Notes under the pieces: model-generated
Database searches by the model: none
What the model was told of the DNA's origin: nothing
What the model saw: the letters and a program-made list of their open reading frames with translations, nothing else
DNA from: Akebia trifoliata
Lineage: Eukaryota; Streptophyta; Magnoliopsida; Ranunculales; Lardizabalaceae
Length of the DNA: 64,000 bases
Direction: 5' to 3'
Assembly: GCA_017979445.1 (NCBI GenBank)
Contig: CM030706.1
Span: forward strand, 18,276,967-18,340,966
Position numbers and translations under genes: made by a program
In this document: positions 33,541-45,829 of the stretch, piece after piece
How positions within the stretch are numbered: position 1 is the first letter of the stretch
Layout: each line of letters begins with the position of its first letter

Positions 33541-34220
33541 AGTGTACCTTTTGTACTGATAAACTTGTGTTTCTAGGATTTATTGGGAGTGCACAGGGTA
33601 TATAGGTTGATGACGAAAAGGTATGTACAATCCAAGAGTGGTCGAGTCCCACAAACGTAGGTAATGTGAGAAGTTTTCATGGACTTGTTAGTTTCTACCA
33701 ACGGTTTGTAAAAGACATTAGCATAGTGGCCGCATCGCTTACTGAAGTAATCAAGAAAAACGTTGGTTTCAAGTGGGGAAAATAACAAGAGAAGGCGTTT
33801 CAATTGATCAAGCAAAAGTTGACCAACGCCCCTTTATTGTTTTTGCCTAACTTTAATAAAACGTTTGAAATTGAATGTGAGGCTTTAGGTATTGGTATAG
33901 GCACAGTTTTAATGCAGGAGGGACGACCAATTGCTTACTTCAGTGAGAAACTAAGTGGGGCAACCTTCAACTACCCGACTTATGACAAAGAATTGTATGC
34001 ATTGGTTAGGGCTTTGGAGACATGGTAGCACTACCTATGGCCTAAAGAATTCATGATCCATACAGATCATAAGTCCTTGAAACACCTGAAAGGCCAACAT
34101 AAGCTGAACAAGAGACATGCTCGATGGGTTGAGTTCATTGAGACGTTTCCATACATTATCCGATACAAACAAGGTAAGGAAAACGTCGCCGCAGATGCAC
34201 TTTCTTACAGGTATGTATTG
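33541..34220 (+). pseudogene. RNase H region of element 5
   Basis: Frames carry SFHGLVSFYQRFVKDIS, then [20 protein letters not shown] (33856 onwards; the usual catalytic Asp in ECDAS is replaced by Glu in ECEAL), [20 protein letters not shown] and [18 protein letters not shown]. Stops are at 33603-33605, 33784-33786 and 34026-34028. RNase H removes the RNA strand after first-strand synthesis. Confidence 0.85.
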
Positions 34221-35499
34221 CTTTCTACTCTTGATGCTAAATTACTTGGTTTTAAGCAAATTAAGGAATTATATGCAACTGACCTTGATTTTAGTGAAGA
34301 GTATAATTTGTGTGAGAAATCCGCAAATGGTAAGTACTTTAGGCATGATGGATTCTTGTTTCGTGAAAATAAATTATGTGTGCCTAATTGCTCTATGAGA
34401 GAATTGTTGGTTAAAGAGTCCCACGATGAAGGTTTGATGGGACATTTTGGAGTTGCAAAGACTTTAGTTGTTTTACAGGAACACTTCTATTGGCCACATA
34501 TGAAGCGAGAAGTTGAGAGAATATGTGGAAGATGTATCATTTGTAGGCAAGCTAAGTCCCGAGTGCAGCCCCACGATTTGTATACACCTCTTCCTATTCC
34601 TAGTAAACCATGGATTGATATTTCGATGGATTTTGTGTTGGGCTTACCTAGGACTAGATATGGGAAATATTCGATTTTTGTTGTTGTGGATAGGTTTTCA
34701 AAGATGGCACATTTTATTCCATGTCATAAAACTGATGATGATTCACATGTTGTAGATTTGTTCTTTAAAGAAATTGTGTGCTTACATGGTTTGCCTAGAA
34801 CAATTGTTTCTGATAGAAATGTTAAGTTCTTGAGTTAGTTTTGGAAGACTTTATGGGCTAAGTTAGGAACTAAGTTGTTGTTTTCAACTACTTGTCATCC
34901 TCAAACCAAAGGTCAAATAGAAATAGTAAATAGGATTTTATCTACTTTGTTGCGAGCAATTATTAAAAAAAACATTAAGACATGGGAATATTGTTTGCCG
35001 TATGTTGAGTTTGCTTATAATCGTTCTGTTCACTCTGCTACTAAATTTTCACCATTTGAGATTATTTATGGTTTTAATCCTTTAACTCCTTTGGATTTAT
35101 CACCATTACCTTTGTCTGAGTGTGTGAATCTAGATGGGAAAAGAAAAACTAAACTTGTAAAGTAGATTCATGAGAAAGCAAAACTCAACATCGAACAAAG
35201 AACGGAGCAATATGCAAAACAAGCCAACAAAGGGCGACAACAAATGATATTTGAACCTGGAGATTGGGTTTGGTTGCACATGCGTAAGGAGTGGTTTCCG
35301 ACTCATAGGAAATCCAAGTTACTATCTATAGGGGATGGTCTTTTCCAAGTCTTGGAAATGATCAACGACAAGGCATACAAGCTGGATTTGCTCGGTGAGT
35401 ATAATGTAAGTGCTACGTTTAATATTTCTGATTTGAGTCCTTTTGGAGTGTAGGTGATGAACTTAATTTGAGGACAAATCATTTTCAAGATGAGGGGAA
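34221..35499 (+). pseudogene. Integrase of element 5
   Basis: The zinc finger [15 protein letters not shown] to [12 protein letters not shown] (34420-34560) is followed by the catalytic core: D in [10 protein letters not shown] in VSDRNVKF and E in [10 protein letters not shown]. Stops lie at 34836-34838 and 35163-35165. The C-terminal domain keeps FEPGDWVWLHMRKEWFPTHR (35250 onwards) and ATFNISDLSPFG. After a stop at 35451-35453 a shifted frame reads GNDEDMA and continues into the 3' LTR with VTRA-(C/R)-(T/A)KKFQNAL. Integrase inserts the DNA copy into the chromosome. Confidence 0.9.
35487..35499 (+). other. Polypurine tract of element 5
   Basis: aagatgaggggaa lies directly before the 3' LTR; it would prime second-strand synthesis. 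Confidence 0.8.
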
Positions 35500-36202
35500 T
35501 GATGAGGACATGGCTAGCACAAGAGCTTGGAATGCGGATCTGATTCGAGTTCCCATTAGTCCGGTTACAAGAGCATGTACCAAGAAATTCCAAAATGCAT
35601 TGAGTGGCCTGATTCGAGGGATTTAGGCTCGAGCATGCACGTGGAGGCCCATTGATGGTGATGAACGAATTTTCAAACCCTTAACAAGTATGATCCAAGT
35701 TCAAGAAAGTAATAGGCTGAAGATTAAGGGATTAAAGTCAGAATTAACTACATTTAATTGAAACCGAAATTATCTTAGTCATTAGGTGGTTATTTTTTTT
35801 GTAATTTCCCTTTTAGGTGGTTATTTTCTAACTTCCCTTTTCTAGTTTGGGTAAGTTGCCTTATGAATGTTTTTTAGGGGTTATTTAAATTTGTGGCCTT
35901 CGTTTTATAAATTGTACTCTTTTCATTCAATAAAGGACAATTGTTTATTCATAAAAAGAAAGTGAGTAATTTCTCTTTGGTTCTTTTGAACTATTTTAAA
36001 CTTATTAGATTTCTCTGTGGCATTCAATTCCTTGATTTATCAATCGAGTTTCCATCCTTGATTGTGGCGTCTTCCTTTATACCAAGGTTCGCATCTCTTT
36101 ATAGGTGTTGGGTTGCAGTTTCTATCCGAATCTGAAAATAGAACAGTCTTAGGCATTAATCTTGTTACAGGTTTTTGTCACAAGTTGGGGTGCTTCATAT
36201 CA
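35500..36202 (+). repeat. 3' LTR of element 5
   Basis: It is 703 bp from TGATGAGGAC to TTCATATCA. It differs from the 5' LTR by many substitutions and by a short tandem duplication (ggtggttatttt occurs twice at about 35785-35835), so the insertion is old. TAG at 35624-35626 replaces TGG of the 5' LTR. Confidence 0.9.
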
Positions 36203-36207
36203 AAAGC

Positions 36208-37210
36208 TAATGATCAAAACACTAATTTATTCGTACTTTTCCCAATCATTTATCTTGATTTCTGTTATATTTTATTAGATAGGGTAAATAATCATGTTAA
36301 GCCTCAAATTATTTCAAAAGACTGATTACGTGTGTTCATCGTACATGTCAAATATCAAATTATCAAGATGAACCACCAAATCAATCAATTCATTGTGCAT
36401 TATAATCTAGAGAACCAATCAAGCAACCATGAAAAATTGGAGATCCAGAAGTCTCAACATCAATGTGACATAGTCAAGAACCAATGTGGCATTGTGGATT
36501 TCGATTGGAGCGCCCTAAATCTTTTCTTCTCATGAGCTGGCACGCGTAAGACTGATGGCAGTTATTTTTGGGTTCTTCTAGAGCACCAAATGTCTATGAA
36601 TAGTCCCTTTCCCAATTAGAAAGGGGCCCTTCTTTGGCCTCTTTCTTGGGGCTCTTCTTTCTTTTCTCTCCTAATGTCCTTGGCATTTTCTCTTATAATT
36701 TTCTATTTTTAGATAATTTACATTTCTATAATTTTCTGTAATTTCTCCAAGAAGAAGATAATGTACCGTACTTACTTAATGATTACAAATGTTAGTTTCA
36801 TGACTTCTCCTTATCTCCTTGCAATGACCATATGCCAGACTCCCTCTATTAGTGAGAGGAGGAAGCCAAGGAGTAAGATTTTAATTATGTATATTAGTTT
36901 TTATCCTTTTATGTTTCTTTATCATTGGGTTCTCTTCAAGGTTTTATCCAAATCTAATGGATCAAAACTCTAAATGAATCCCTACACTATTTATGCTTAA
37001 CTTAGATGTTTTATACTTAGATTAGATCAAGATAAAACATACTTAATCTACATAATTGATAGTAGCGGCTTTACACATTAGTAAATGAAGGAGCCCTAAC
37101 TATTGTGTTAATCAAGCTTCATGTTATATCTTCCAACCCAATAAGCTCACACCAAGCCCTTGAAGTTGAGTTAAAAGAAGGATATCACTTAGATGTGATT
37201 TTAATTGCTA
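36208..37210. other. Unassigned AT-rich spacer
   Basis: No gene is supported. The stretch 36540-36760 is CT-rich. Its nature is unclear. Confidence 0.4.
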
Positions 37211-40176
37211 TGTAAAATCCCGAGTTCCCGATTCGTATCTCGAAGAAAAATAAATAATAAAATTTTGAGAAAATCTTGAAAGTGGGACTTAGGGGTAAAA
37301 CTTTAGGATATTTTTTATCATTTTTAATGGAATCTGACCTCACCATTGGATTCAAAATGATCGAAAAACATACTTTTCCCTGTAAGTACGCTCAAATGCG
37401 AGTCTGAACATAAAAGTTGTAAAATCCTCAATTATCGAGTCGGACCAAGCTAAAATAGTGACTTTTTACTAGAGAAAGAATGATTAAAATTCAATTATAT
37501 CATTGGATTCGTAACAAAAAATTATTGAATATGAACTATTTATTTGTCATTTTTGGAGATCAGGAAGTCGAATTATCGTCAAAAACGAAAACGATGTCAA
37601 TTTTATGGGCCACCTCAAGCCAAAAATGTAAATTTTTGTTAGAGATAGAATTTATAGAAATCGATTACACCATTAGATCTAGAATGAAAAATTAGACGAA
37701 ATAGAGTATTCATTCCTCATTTTTGGATTCCGGACGGTTAAGTTATTGTCGAACGGAACAATAGGCAAAATACCGATTTCGTCCCAAGATTTATATAAAT
37801 AAATTTTTTTAATTTTTTTCACTATTCATCGTTTTAAATGAACCAAAACCAGCCGACCCTTTTTAAAAAAAAATTCATTTTTTCCTTGATTTTCAATCTC
37901 AAATTCATCGCAAACGGCTCGTCGTTGACTTTCGACGTAAAAGGGATAAACGTCCATAGTCTCGTTCTCTACAAAACCCACCCAACCTTTTTTCGTTTCA
38001 CTTTATTTTTCACCCCGTATCGTCAAAAATTAATCGTATATATATACGGGGGTTTCGAAACTTTGACCTCGAATTTCATCCGTTTCGAGATCAAACCGTC
38101 TTCTGCCGCAGAAGGGAGAAAAGACGACGGCGTCAAGATCTTCGAAACCACTGGGTCAAACTAAAAAATCAACCGCCTTGAAGTTCGATCCATCTCGATT
38201 TCTGCGTCGATCACCTCGATTTTCATGCACTTCGATCCTTTTGCATAGAAATAGTAAGGAACTCTCAATTTCTATAAGTAATTGTAGATTGTGAAAATTG
38301 CATTTAGGATTTTATTAAAAATTTATGATGTGTTTCCAAAAATATAGAATTCTTTTTGTTATTTCAAATTCACGCTAAAACTTGCATGTTTGATATGTTT
38401 AACTATATTTTATAACAAAATATAAGTGGGTAGGAGATCTCACTAGATTATTTCCGTTAGTTGAGTCTTGTGCACTGCTCGGACCCCGTTTTGATCTAAG
38501 TTTTGGTACTTTTTCAATGTTATTGATAAAAATGAATTTCATAGTTGGAAAATTGATTTAATATTCAATGAACTCAAATTGAGTTGATGAATATCAGAAA
38601 TTGGATATTTTTGTTTGAAAGATTGAAAATGGTAAAAATTGAAAAAAAAGGGAAAAATCATATGAAATGGTAAAATGTCAGAGTCACACCCGAGGGGTGA
38701 TGTCTGCATTTTACATTATTGTGTTGTGTGTAGGTTGGTGAACGGATATCCAGGGATAATGTTATTGGTTGCATGTTTATTTACTTTCTGTTAGCGCGAA
38801 GCGCTGTTTACTTTTTTATTCTGTTATTTATTTTAAGTCGGGTGGCCACACTTGCATGGTCGAAAACTGGATATCTATTCTCAATCTTGTATTGTTAATT
38901 TCTCTTTTATTTTCAAATGAAAATAATATATATATATATATATGTAGCTATTTTGTGAGTTGTTAAAGAGTCTGTGAATGCTTTAAGGTATAGTGCGTCA
39001 TATCATCCAGAGTGGTGTACTATCCTGGGATGTACGGTAGGGACCACCAAGCTCATACGTGGTATGGGACGCGTATGAGAGTGGAGTCACAACTGGAATC
39101 CGAGTTTATTCCTCTCTATCTTTACCAGTGAACTTGTAATATAAAAGTAGTCGTATACGAATGGTTTGTATATTTGGGAATCACATGCATGCCTGATAGG
39201 CATAGACGAAGATGATTAGTCAGTGATTACTAACAATCTATAGTAGTCGAACGTTCTGACACATCGAAAAGAGACCCATTGCTTACGGTCACGTCAAACG
39301 GCTAGCTTGAGCCAGATAAATGGTCCGACAAGTGTGATAAACAACAACCAGCTACAAAATCAGGAACTAATACTTTATTATGAAACATCATGTCCCAGTT
39401 GGGAGCGATCCAGTCGTGAATCCCAACTCTCAAATTTCACTACTCCACCATTGTGTATTATGTATCTGTTGTCTTATTTTGACATATAAAATGAAATGTA
39501 TGTTTAATGTTTCTATTTGATTAATTAGATTTGTATAAAAACAGAGAATGTTTAGTGAATATTACTGATCGATGTAATGTGAATTTCAAAATGTTTAGTT
39601 GCTCATCCCTGGCTATATGTACCAGTTAATTGTAATTTTTTTTGTAAAATTTTACAGATTTTAAAATGATTTAGTATGTTTATTCGTTCATGTTAGAAGA
39701 GGTTATTGGTAGAAATTGTGTTCTTCCTTACTAGGTAACCATTGTTACTCACCCTTTCCTTCCCCATTTTTTTTAGTTTCAGATATGAAGCTTGGCGAGG
39801 CAGGTGTAGAAAACGAGTGAGAATCATCTGGTGGGTCAAATAGACAATCAGAGTTTGTCACTTGGTGAGTATTGGAGTTATAGCCCCTAGTGGTGTCGAT
39901 TGTCCAAAAGTAATAGATTTTGTTCTGAGCGTTAGGACTTTTGTTAGAGTGAGAATTATTTGTATAAGCTTGTATTCTGGTTATTCTTCTGCACTCTGAT
40001 CTTTCGTACGTTATTAGATGTATCTAGGCTTCCGCTAGTATTATATTTTGTATGTATATATGCAGGATTGTATGTTGTTTATCAGGTGCAGGTTAAATCG
40101 CCTTGGAATGCTAACATAAACAGAGGAGACCATGCCGAAATTTTGAAGTGCCACCTAGTACCTCGAGATCTGACAT
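37211..40176 (+). repeat. Probable solo LTR, Tekay/Del-like, no clear TSD
   Basis: The segment opens TGTAAAATCCCGAG and closes with ccgaaattttgaagtgccac, cctcgagatctgaca. Long LTRs of Tekay/Del chromoviruses often have such a start and a gccgaaatttt motif shortly before a final TGACA. No coding sequence or primer site is attached. Flanking bases (tgcta and tgaag) do not match, so the borders are tentative. A (TA)n run is at 38927-38942. Confidence 0.45.
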
Positions 40177-40639
40177 GAAGATTTGTGTTAGCGTTTAACG
40201 GAGCGCCATAGATCTAGGTTACTCTAATCATTAATGGTATTCTTTTCTTGCTTCTTAATGTAATTTCCATTTATATTGCTTTATTTTCCAACAACATTTA
40301 CTTTCATTTTTGTTACACAAAACACAAATTTTTTTTTTTAAATAATGACTTAGATTAACTTCATTTTACCTTTAGCTTAGTTAACCCTTTTTTTTTTGGG
40401 TTTGATCCCTTACTTGTCCTACAAATCAAGAAAAGTTATAAACATATTAATTTCTATGGGAAGGACAATGATAGTCCTATCAGTGGTATCCACTAAATAT
40501 TTAATTAAAGAATCCTCTACGGGGCCTCAAAAAATTTCAAACAATTTAATAAAAAACCTTCGATATGGGAGTTCTCTAAAAATTAAAAGATTAAATTCTT
40601 CATAAGTCCAAAAAACTGAATCACAAGTAAAACAAGTTG
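40177..40639. other. Unassigned spacer
   Basis: AT-rich with a T run at 40329-40339. No gene is seen. Part may belong to the relic LTR that follows. Confidence 0.4.
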
Positions 40640-42757
40640 AAAAAAGGACACTCTCTAAAAGAGACCTAATTAAACTCAAACCTTATCAAAACTTCTTTAA
40701 AAAGCCAACACTACCATCAAATCTTGCAAGTTTTTAGAAATTCTAGAGAATAGAGGTCAAAAGCTCCCCTAGAACTCTCCCAAAACCTTAACTTTGAAGC
40801 CCTAACTCAATACCCGTACCCTAAGCCTTGATTTTAAACTTGGAAGCACCCAAAAATCCTAAAAACACTCAAATGTATCCAAAAAGACATTAAAGAATTC
40901 TTAACGTAGAGTTCATAGTAGATCTAGAAGCGGATACAAATCGAAGGAATTTGCAAAAGGAACGCTCACCGTTAGTCTTTGAGGGAATAAACCATCAACA
41001 ATCAACCGTCAATTGCATCCGAAAGTAATCCCATTTGAAAGCGCCCTCGATCTGCAGGATGTGCGGATCTGCTTTTGATTTTTGAGGTTTGGGAGTCGCC
41101 ACCTAGTTATTATGGTCTAGGAATCGAGCATTGACTCAAAATGGATAAAAACAACTAATCTACAAAAAGAAACTAAGTCCGAGGATCACGTTACGGGGTT
41201 GGAAGGTGTTAGGCACCAACCCCGCCCAACAAACGCCGGTCTCTACTATTTCTAAAAAAAATTACATTACTAAATGACTTAAAATAAATAAATAAATAAA
41301 ATAGAAGAAAAATGTACCTAAATGTTCGTGACTATTTGTTCCCTCAGATCTGGTGGAGAGATTCCTTGCTTCGTTTCCGTCACTGAATCCGCTTCTGATC
41401 TCCAAGATAAAGTATCTGCTTATAGATTTGAGTGTTTTTTAAATTTTTGATGGATTTCTAGGTATTTTTGAAGGGTCTCTGAGTGTTTTTTGAGCAAAAG
41501 TTAAGGTTTGGATGATAGAAAAGGGGTTAGGACTTCAAAATCAGGGTTTTGGGAAGCTAGGGAGGCTTTTTGACCTGCTTTTTCTAGGGTTTTCTTTGAC
41601 CTCAGAAATTAGGTTGTGGATGTTCTCTATTTATAGAATTTTTTGGAAGAATTAGGATTTGATTAAGTCTCCTTTTAGATAAATTAGGGTTTTGACTTTA
41701 GTCTTATGAGATTGACTTGGTCTTTTTATATTAGGGTTTTAATTAGGGTCCTGACTTAAGTCTTATGAGATTGACTTGGTTTCTTTAGATTAAGTTTTAA
41801 TTAGGATTTTGACTTAAGTCTTATGAGATTAACTTGATTTAGATTTTTAAATTAATTTTATTAAGGTCTGACTTTACATTAATTAATATTTTATTCATTA
41901 ATTTCGAAATTAAAAATTTTAAAAATTGAAAAATTATCGTTTTGCCACTAAAGAGAACTTTTGCATTTCAAGTTCGTTTTCGATGTTCCGGGATGTTTTG
42001 GAATAGATTTTTTGTAAGGAATTCAATGAGATTATTGATTTGTGTCACTTATGAATTTTTTTGACGTGAAATGATTGTCAACCCTTATGAGGGGTATTTT
42101 TGTAATTTTATCGAATTTGGTGAAAATTGGTGAAATAGTTTATTTGATTTCATTTTGTTGTTTTATGTGTTCGAATGGATTTTCCTAAGTGTAAGGGGGC
42201 TCTAAGGATGTTTTGATATTAGGGGTATTTTGATAATTTGGTCATGTTTTAGTGATTTTTATCGTAAAACTTCTTTTTATCTACAAAATGATGACTTATA
42301 TGTTTTTGGGGTTATATTTTCCTAGCGTAAAGTAATTTCTACAATTTTATTAGTTTGAGATACCTCATCCTAATTTCTGAAACATATCTAGTAACAAAAT
42401 AGAGCATTGGAATAATCATTCATCATTGGGAATCGTCGCGATCGGATTGACGAGTTGATTAATCAGGCAAGTGCAACAATGGGTTGTCTACACCACTAAT
42501 ATGAGAAATTAGAGTTTTTGCAATGTAGATCTTTGATATTAGTAGGAGATCAGCTTTTGTTGGACGGGATTGATACCTAACACATTTTAATCCTGTAACA
42601 TGATCCTCATACCTGTAGTCTTTACATAGGTATTTATTTATCTATTTAAAGTTAATTTTGGTTCCTAGACATATAATTAGGTGGTGATTCCATAAAATCC
42701 CATAAAAAAAATTCCCTTAAAATATTAAAGCAGATCTACACCAACGAATTGGGGCAT
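40640..42757 (+). repeat. Relic Tat/Ogre-like LTR split by solo LTR C
   Basis: 40730-41030 resembles 47870-48140 of LTR E (core actttgaagccctaactc), and 42500-42757 resembles 48180-48415 in the same orientation (caatgtag, then cctaacac, then ggttcctagac and aggtggtgattcc). The two halves belong to one old plus-sense LTR interrupted at 41035/42493. Its left edge is uncertain. Confidence 0.6.
41036..42492 (-). mobile_element. Solo LTR C of the Tat/Ogre-like family, TSD CCATT/CCACT
   Basis: It runs TGAAAGCGCC to GTTGTCTACA (1457 bp), so its sense strand is minus. The flanking five bases are ccatt (41031-41035) and ccact (42493-42497), one mismatch. TATA box at 41628-41635. It lies in opposite orientation inside the relic LTR. 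It is shorter than LTRs A and E because of small deletions and fewer repeats around 41695-41840. Confidence 0.9.
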
Positions 42758-43166
42758 TTTAATTTTGATAAAGAGCCTTTAACCTTTTAAGGTTAGAAGC
42801 CTTTTTTATGTTAGAAAAAGAAACTTTTTAAAATTGTTAGATGAACAAAACAACCATTCATACTCAAAGAAAAACAATGTAAAATTATTGATTAGGGGAA
42901 GAAAAATGTTTTTTTTCTTCTTTATTAGTCTCATTTAGTGATAGTGAATTAGTATTCTCTTTTAGTTTCATTCCTTCTTCCAGGGATCTTTCCTTGATTG
43001 TACTTAATGACAACTATTTTCAGATTATCCATTTATTTCTTGAAATCTTCGTAACCCTTTGCTTTCATAAATAATTATTCCAACTTTTAGAAAAGAAACA
43101 TGTATTTTAGATTCCATCCTCCTAAATATTTTATCATTTAATGTTTATCTCAAGATTAAACACATA
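42758..43166. other. Unassigned AT-rich spacer
   Basis: No gene or repeat end is recognised. Confidence 0.4.
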
Positions 43167-43175
43167 TACCATAAA

Positions 43176-44638
43176 GGGAAAATTACTTAAAGGCCCTCGC
43201 GAAAGGGTTTATTTCTAAACGGTCCCTAAGTTTTTTGACTTAGTTGATCAAGATATTTAAGGTATGTTTGATTGCACATGGAAAATAGGGTGGAACTTCA
43301 ATTTTCATGAAAAATGACATTTTTCAAGTTTTTGATTGCACATGGAAATGCAAATTCATTTTCCACCTCATTCAAAAAGTTCACCAAAACATGGATTTCA
43401 CTTTTCCACCCATATATGGCTGGGAAAGTGAAATCCACCCAAATTTTCATCCCCAATTCTTCTCCACTCATATCTTCTTTTTCCCTACCATCACCACTAC
43501 CACCACCATCACACTAACCTCATCGTCGTTGCTATTGTTGTCACCGTCATCACCTTCTCCAGTCACCTCTCTTTCTCTTCTTCTTGTCTTTCTCCATCCC
43601 TCATCTCCTTCGTCACCACCATCACCACGTTCTCCCCTCATCTTCTTCATCATCTTCTTCCTCACTTACCTCCGCTACCACCGCCACCACCACCATCACC
43701 ACATTCTCCCCCTCCCTCTTCCTCTTCATCTTCTTTCTCGTCCTCATCCTCTCCTTCTTCTTCTTTTTTCCCATATAATTTTTCTATGATTTTATCCAAG
43801 TACAATCAAAATAATAGAATTTGATTTTCTAACCCTACCTATTTTCCACCATTATTTTTTTATGGATTTCAAATTCCATGGAAAGTCATTTTCCATGCAA
43901 TCAAACATACCCTTAGTAAACTTTTTCTTTCTAAATGGTCTCTCATACTATCGAGTTTACAATTTTTATCATTGAACTCAACACTTTTTTATTTAGTATC
44001 GAGTTCACATTTTTACTATCGAGTTCACCACTTTTATTTACCGCCAAACTCGATGCTTTTTCCACTACTATCAAATTCACCACATTTTATTTATCATCAA
44101 ACTTGACGCCTTTTAAATTATTGTCGAGTTCACCACTTTTTTAAATAAAAAGTTGTAAATTCGACACTGGTAAAATCCACCCATTTTCAATTTTTGAGTT
44201 TTTTCAACTAAAATACATGGATAGATAGGCTAAAAACTTGTGATAACGACTTGTTTAAATGATCTCAATATGAAACAACCATTCTTGATCGATTTTCATT
44301 CAAAAACTAAGAATTAAAAGTGAAAAAAAAGCCTAATTTTTTACATACATCTTCAAAATATTTGAAAAAACCCTTGAAAATGGAATCTTATTTTTTAAAT
44401 TATTTTTGACGGAATGGAATCTCTAAAACTCAATTAAGATGTCAAAAATACATTTTTTTTAGATGAAAAGGATGAGTTAGAGCGGTTAGGGTATTCAATC
44501 ATGAGAAATGTGGGAGATGAGGTCTAGGGACCATTTAGAAAGACAAAGTTTACTAAATGTCATGTTAAGCAACCATTGAAAACTTAGGAATTATTTAGAA
44601 AAGTGCCCTTCCGCGAGGGTCCTTTAAGTAATTTTTCC
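43176..44638. mobile_element. Long-TIR Mutator-like MITE, copy 2, 9-bp TSD
   Basis: The left end gggaaaattacttaaagg and the reverse of the right end (ggaaaaattacttaaagg) form terminal inverted repeats that continue through ccctcgcg and gtccctaag. Nine flanking bases are duplicated with one mismatch: taccataaa (43167-43175) and tactataaa (44639-44647). A 9-bp duplication is typical of Mutator-like elements. The interior (about 43945-44160) repeats atcgagttcacc(a)cttt, as in copy 1. No transposase is encoded. A second MITE interrupts the left arm. Confidence 0.8.
43260..43912. mobile_element. PIF/Harbinger-type MITE with TTA TSD, nested in MITE copy 2
   Basis: Ends (a)ggtatgtttgattgc and gcaatcaaacataccc are inverted repeats, continuing into acatggaaaat/attttccatg. 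The target trinucleotide TTA is present at 43257-43259 and 43913-43915. The uninterrupted site (atttagtaaac) is still visible in the opposite arm of the host MITE at about 44545-44565. The interior is rich in (CAC/ATC) triplets (43485-43770), which yields long but meaningless His/Ser/Pro frames. Confidence 0.8.
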
Positions 44639-44647
44639 TACTATAAA

Positions 44648-45829
44648 AGATAAAGTTCACAATTTTGTCGCACCCCCTCCCCCCAAAATAAATAAATAAG
44701 TGGGGCACATATTTGTTGTCTCATTATCACTAAAGCTTTTTAATCCAAAAAGATACGAATTGGTTTAACAAAACATGTTCCTCCATTCTTTTTCAATAAT
44801 TAATTCAAAAGAGTTAATGGTATATATTTAGATGGCTGGGATTGTCCTCACGAGGTCATAAGAGACAACTTAATAAAAACAAATTAAATATCTGGTCAAA
44901 GATGATTTCCACCATCCTCACCCGTGACGCCTGTTAATATTGGTTCAAGAAGAGATTAAAAGATAATAAAGTTGCTTTCTGGATATCCTTTTGACATTTT
45001 GAAAGAAAGCATCCATCTACAGTCGCCTATATTGACAGCGACTAACCTAAAGTTCAATTTGACTTATTATCATAATTCTTTCGGTGACGTAGAAACGTGG
45101 CTTCAAAAACCGTTTTTGACCGAGATGGATTTAGAAGACTAGTCATATTTTAACTATCATTCGATGAAAGGGCAAGATTTTCAATGTTAATGGTCGTTGC
45201 ATTGACATATTTAAGATACGACTTTTCTGAGATTTTGAAAAAAAAATATTAGCCGATAAAAATTGGTTGAGTCAATAATATTTTTATATTTATTTATAAA
45301 AATAATTATATTTTTAATTATTTGAAATTTTGTTATACGAATAAGTATATGATTTTGTGATGGAGTACATCTTCTAATCAAACTTATTTCACAAAAGTTT
45401 ATAGTTGCTTAAATAAAAATATGTGGATGCAAAATGTTGAATCCATCTCGAGGAATCAAAGATTAGTTGGTGTGTTCCTAAAGCTTTGCTATTGCATAAG
45501 TCCTTGGCGTGATTGCACTAAACCCTTTGACGTTGAAGTTGATGAGAGAAAAATCCTGAGAGTTTTTGAGTGATGCCCCTATTTATAGAATCCTCTTTCC
45601 TAACTGATCCCAACGTTCTAAAAATCTAACCGACAATCAAATCGAATCCAACCCTTTATATAAACACAATTGTAAGGCCCACTTTGCTATAGTTTTGTAG
45701 GGGGCAGGGGGGATAAACTTCTCATCCAATTATAATTTTGTGGAGGATAAATTTTCTATCCAATTACTATTTTATGGGACTCATGCTACTTACTTCGTTG
45801 TCTTTTCTTTTCACCCTTCAAATTTGTTG
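44648..45829. other. Unassigned intergenic region
   Basis: No gene is supported on either strand and no clear repeat borders are seen. Confidence 0.4.

Larger units (their letters stand above)
29548..36202 (+). mobile_element. Element 5: complete, decayed CRM-type chromovirus (Ty3/gypsy)
   Basis: The element has two LTRs (29548-30222 and 35500-36202), a tRNA-Met-type primer site, gag, protease, RT, RNase H and integrase in gypsy order, a polypurine tract and a near-perfect 5-bp target duplication: aaagt (29543-29547) and aaagc (36203-36207). The 5' LTR begins TAATGAGGACATGG where the 3' LTR has TGATGAGGACATGG, a G-to-A change of the terminal dinucleotide. The TGATGARGACAT start, the Met primer site and a polyprotein that continues into the 3' LTR point to the CRM clade, known for centromeric insertion. 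Many stops and frameshifts make it non-coding today. Confidence 0.9.

Noticed and set aside
43307..43789. 160-residue frame rich in Ser, Pro and His
   Set aside because: Lies inside the PIF/Harbinger MITE and comes from triplet-rich low-complexity sequence.
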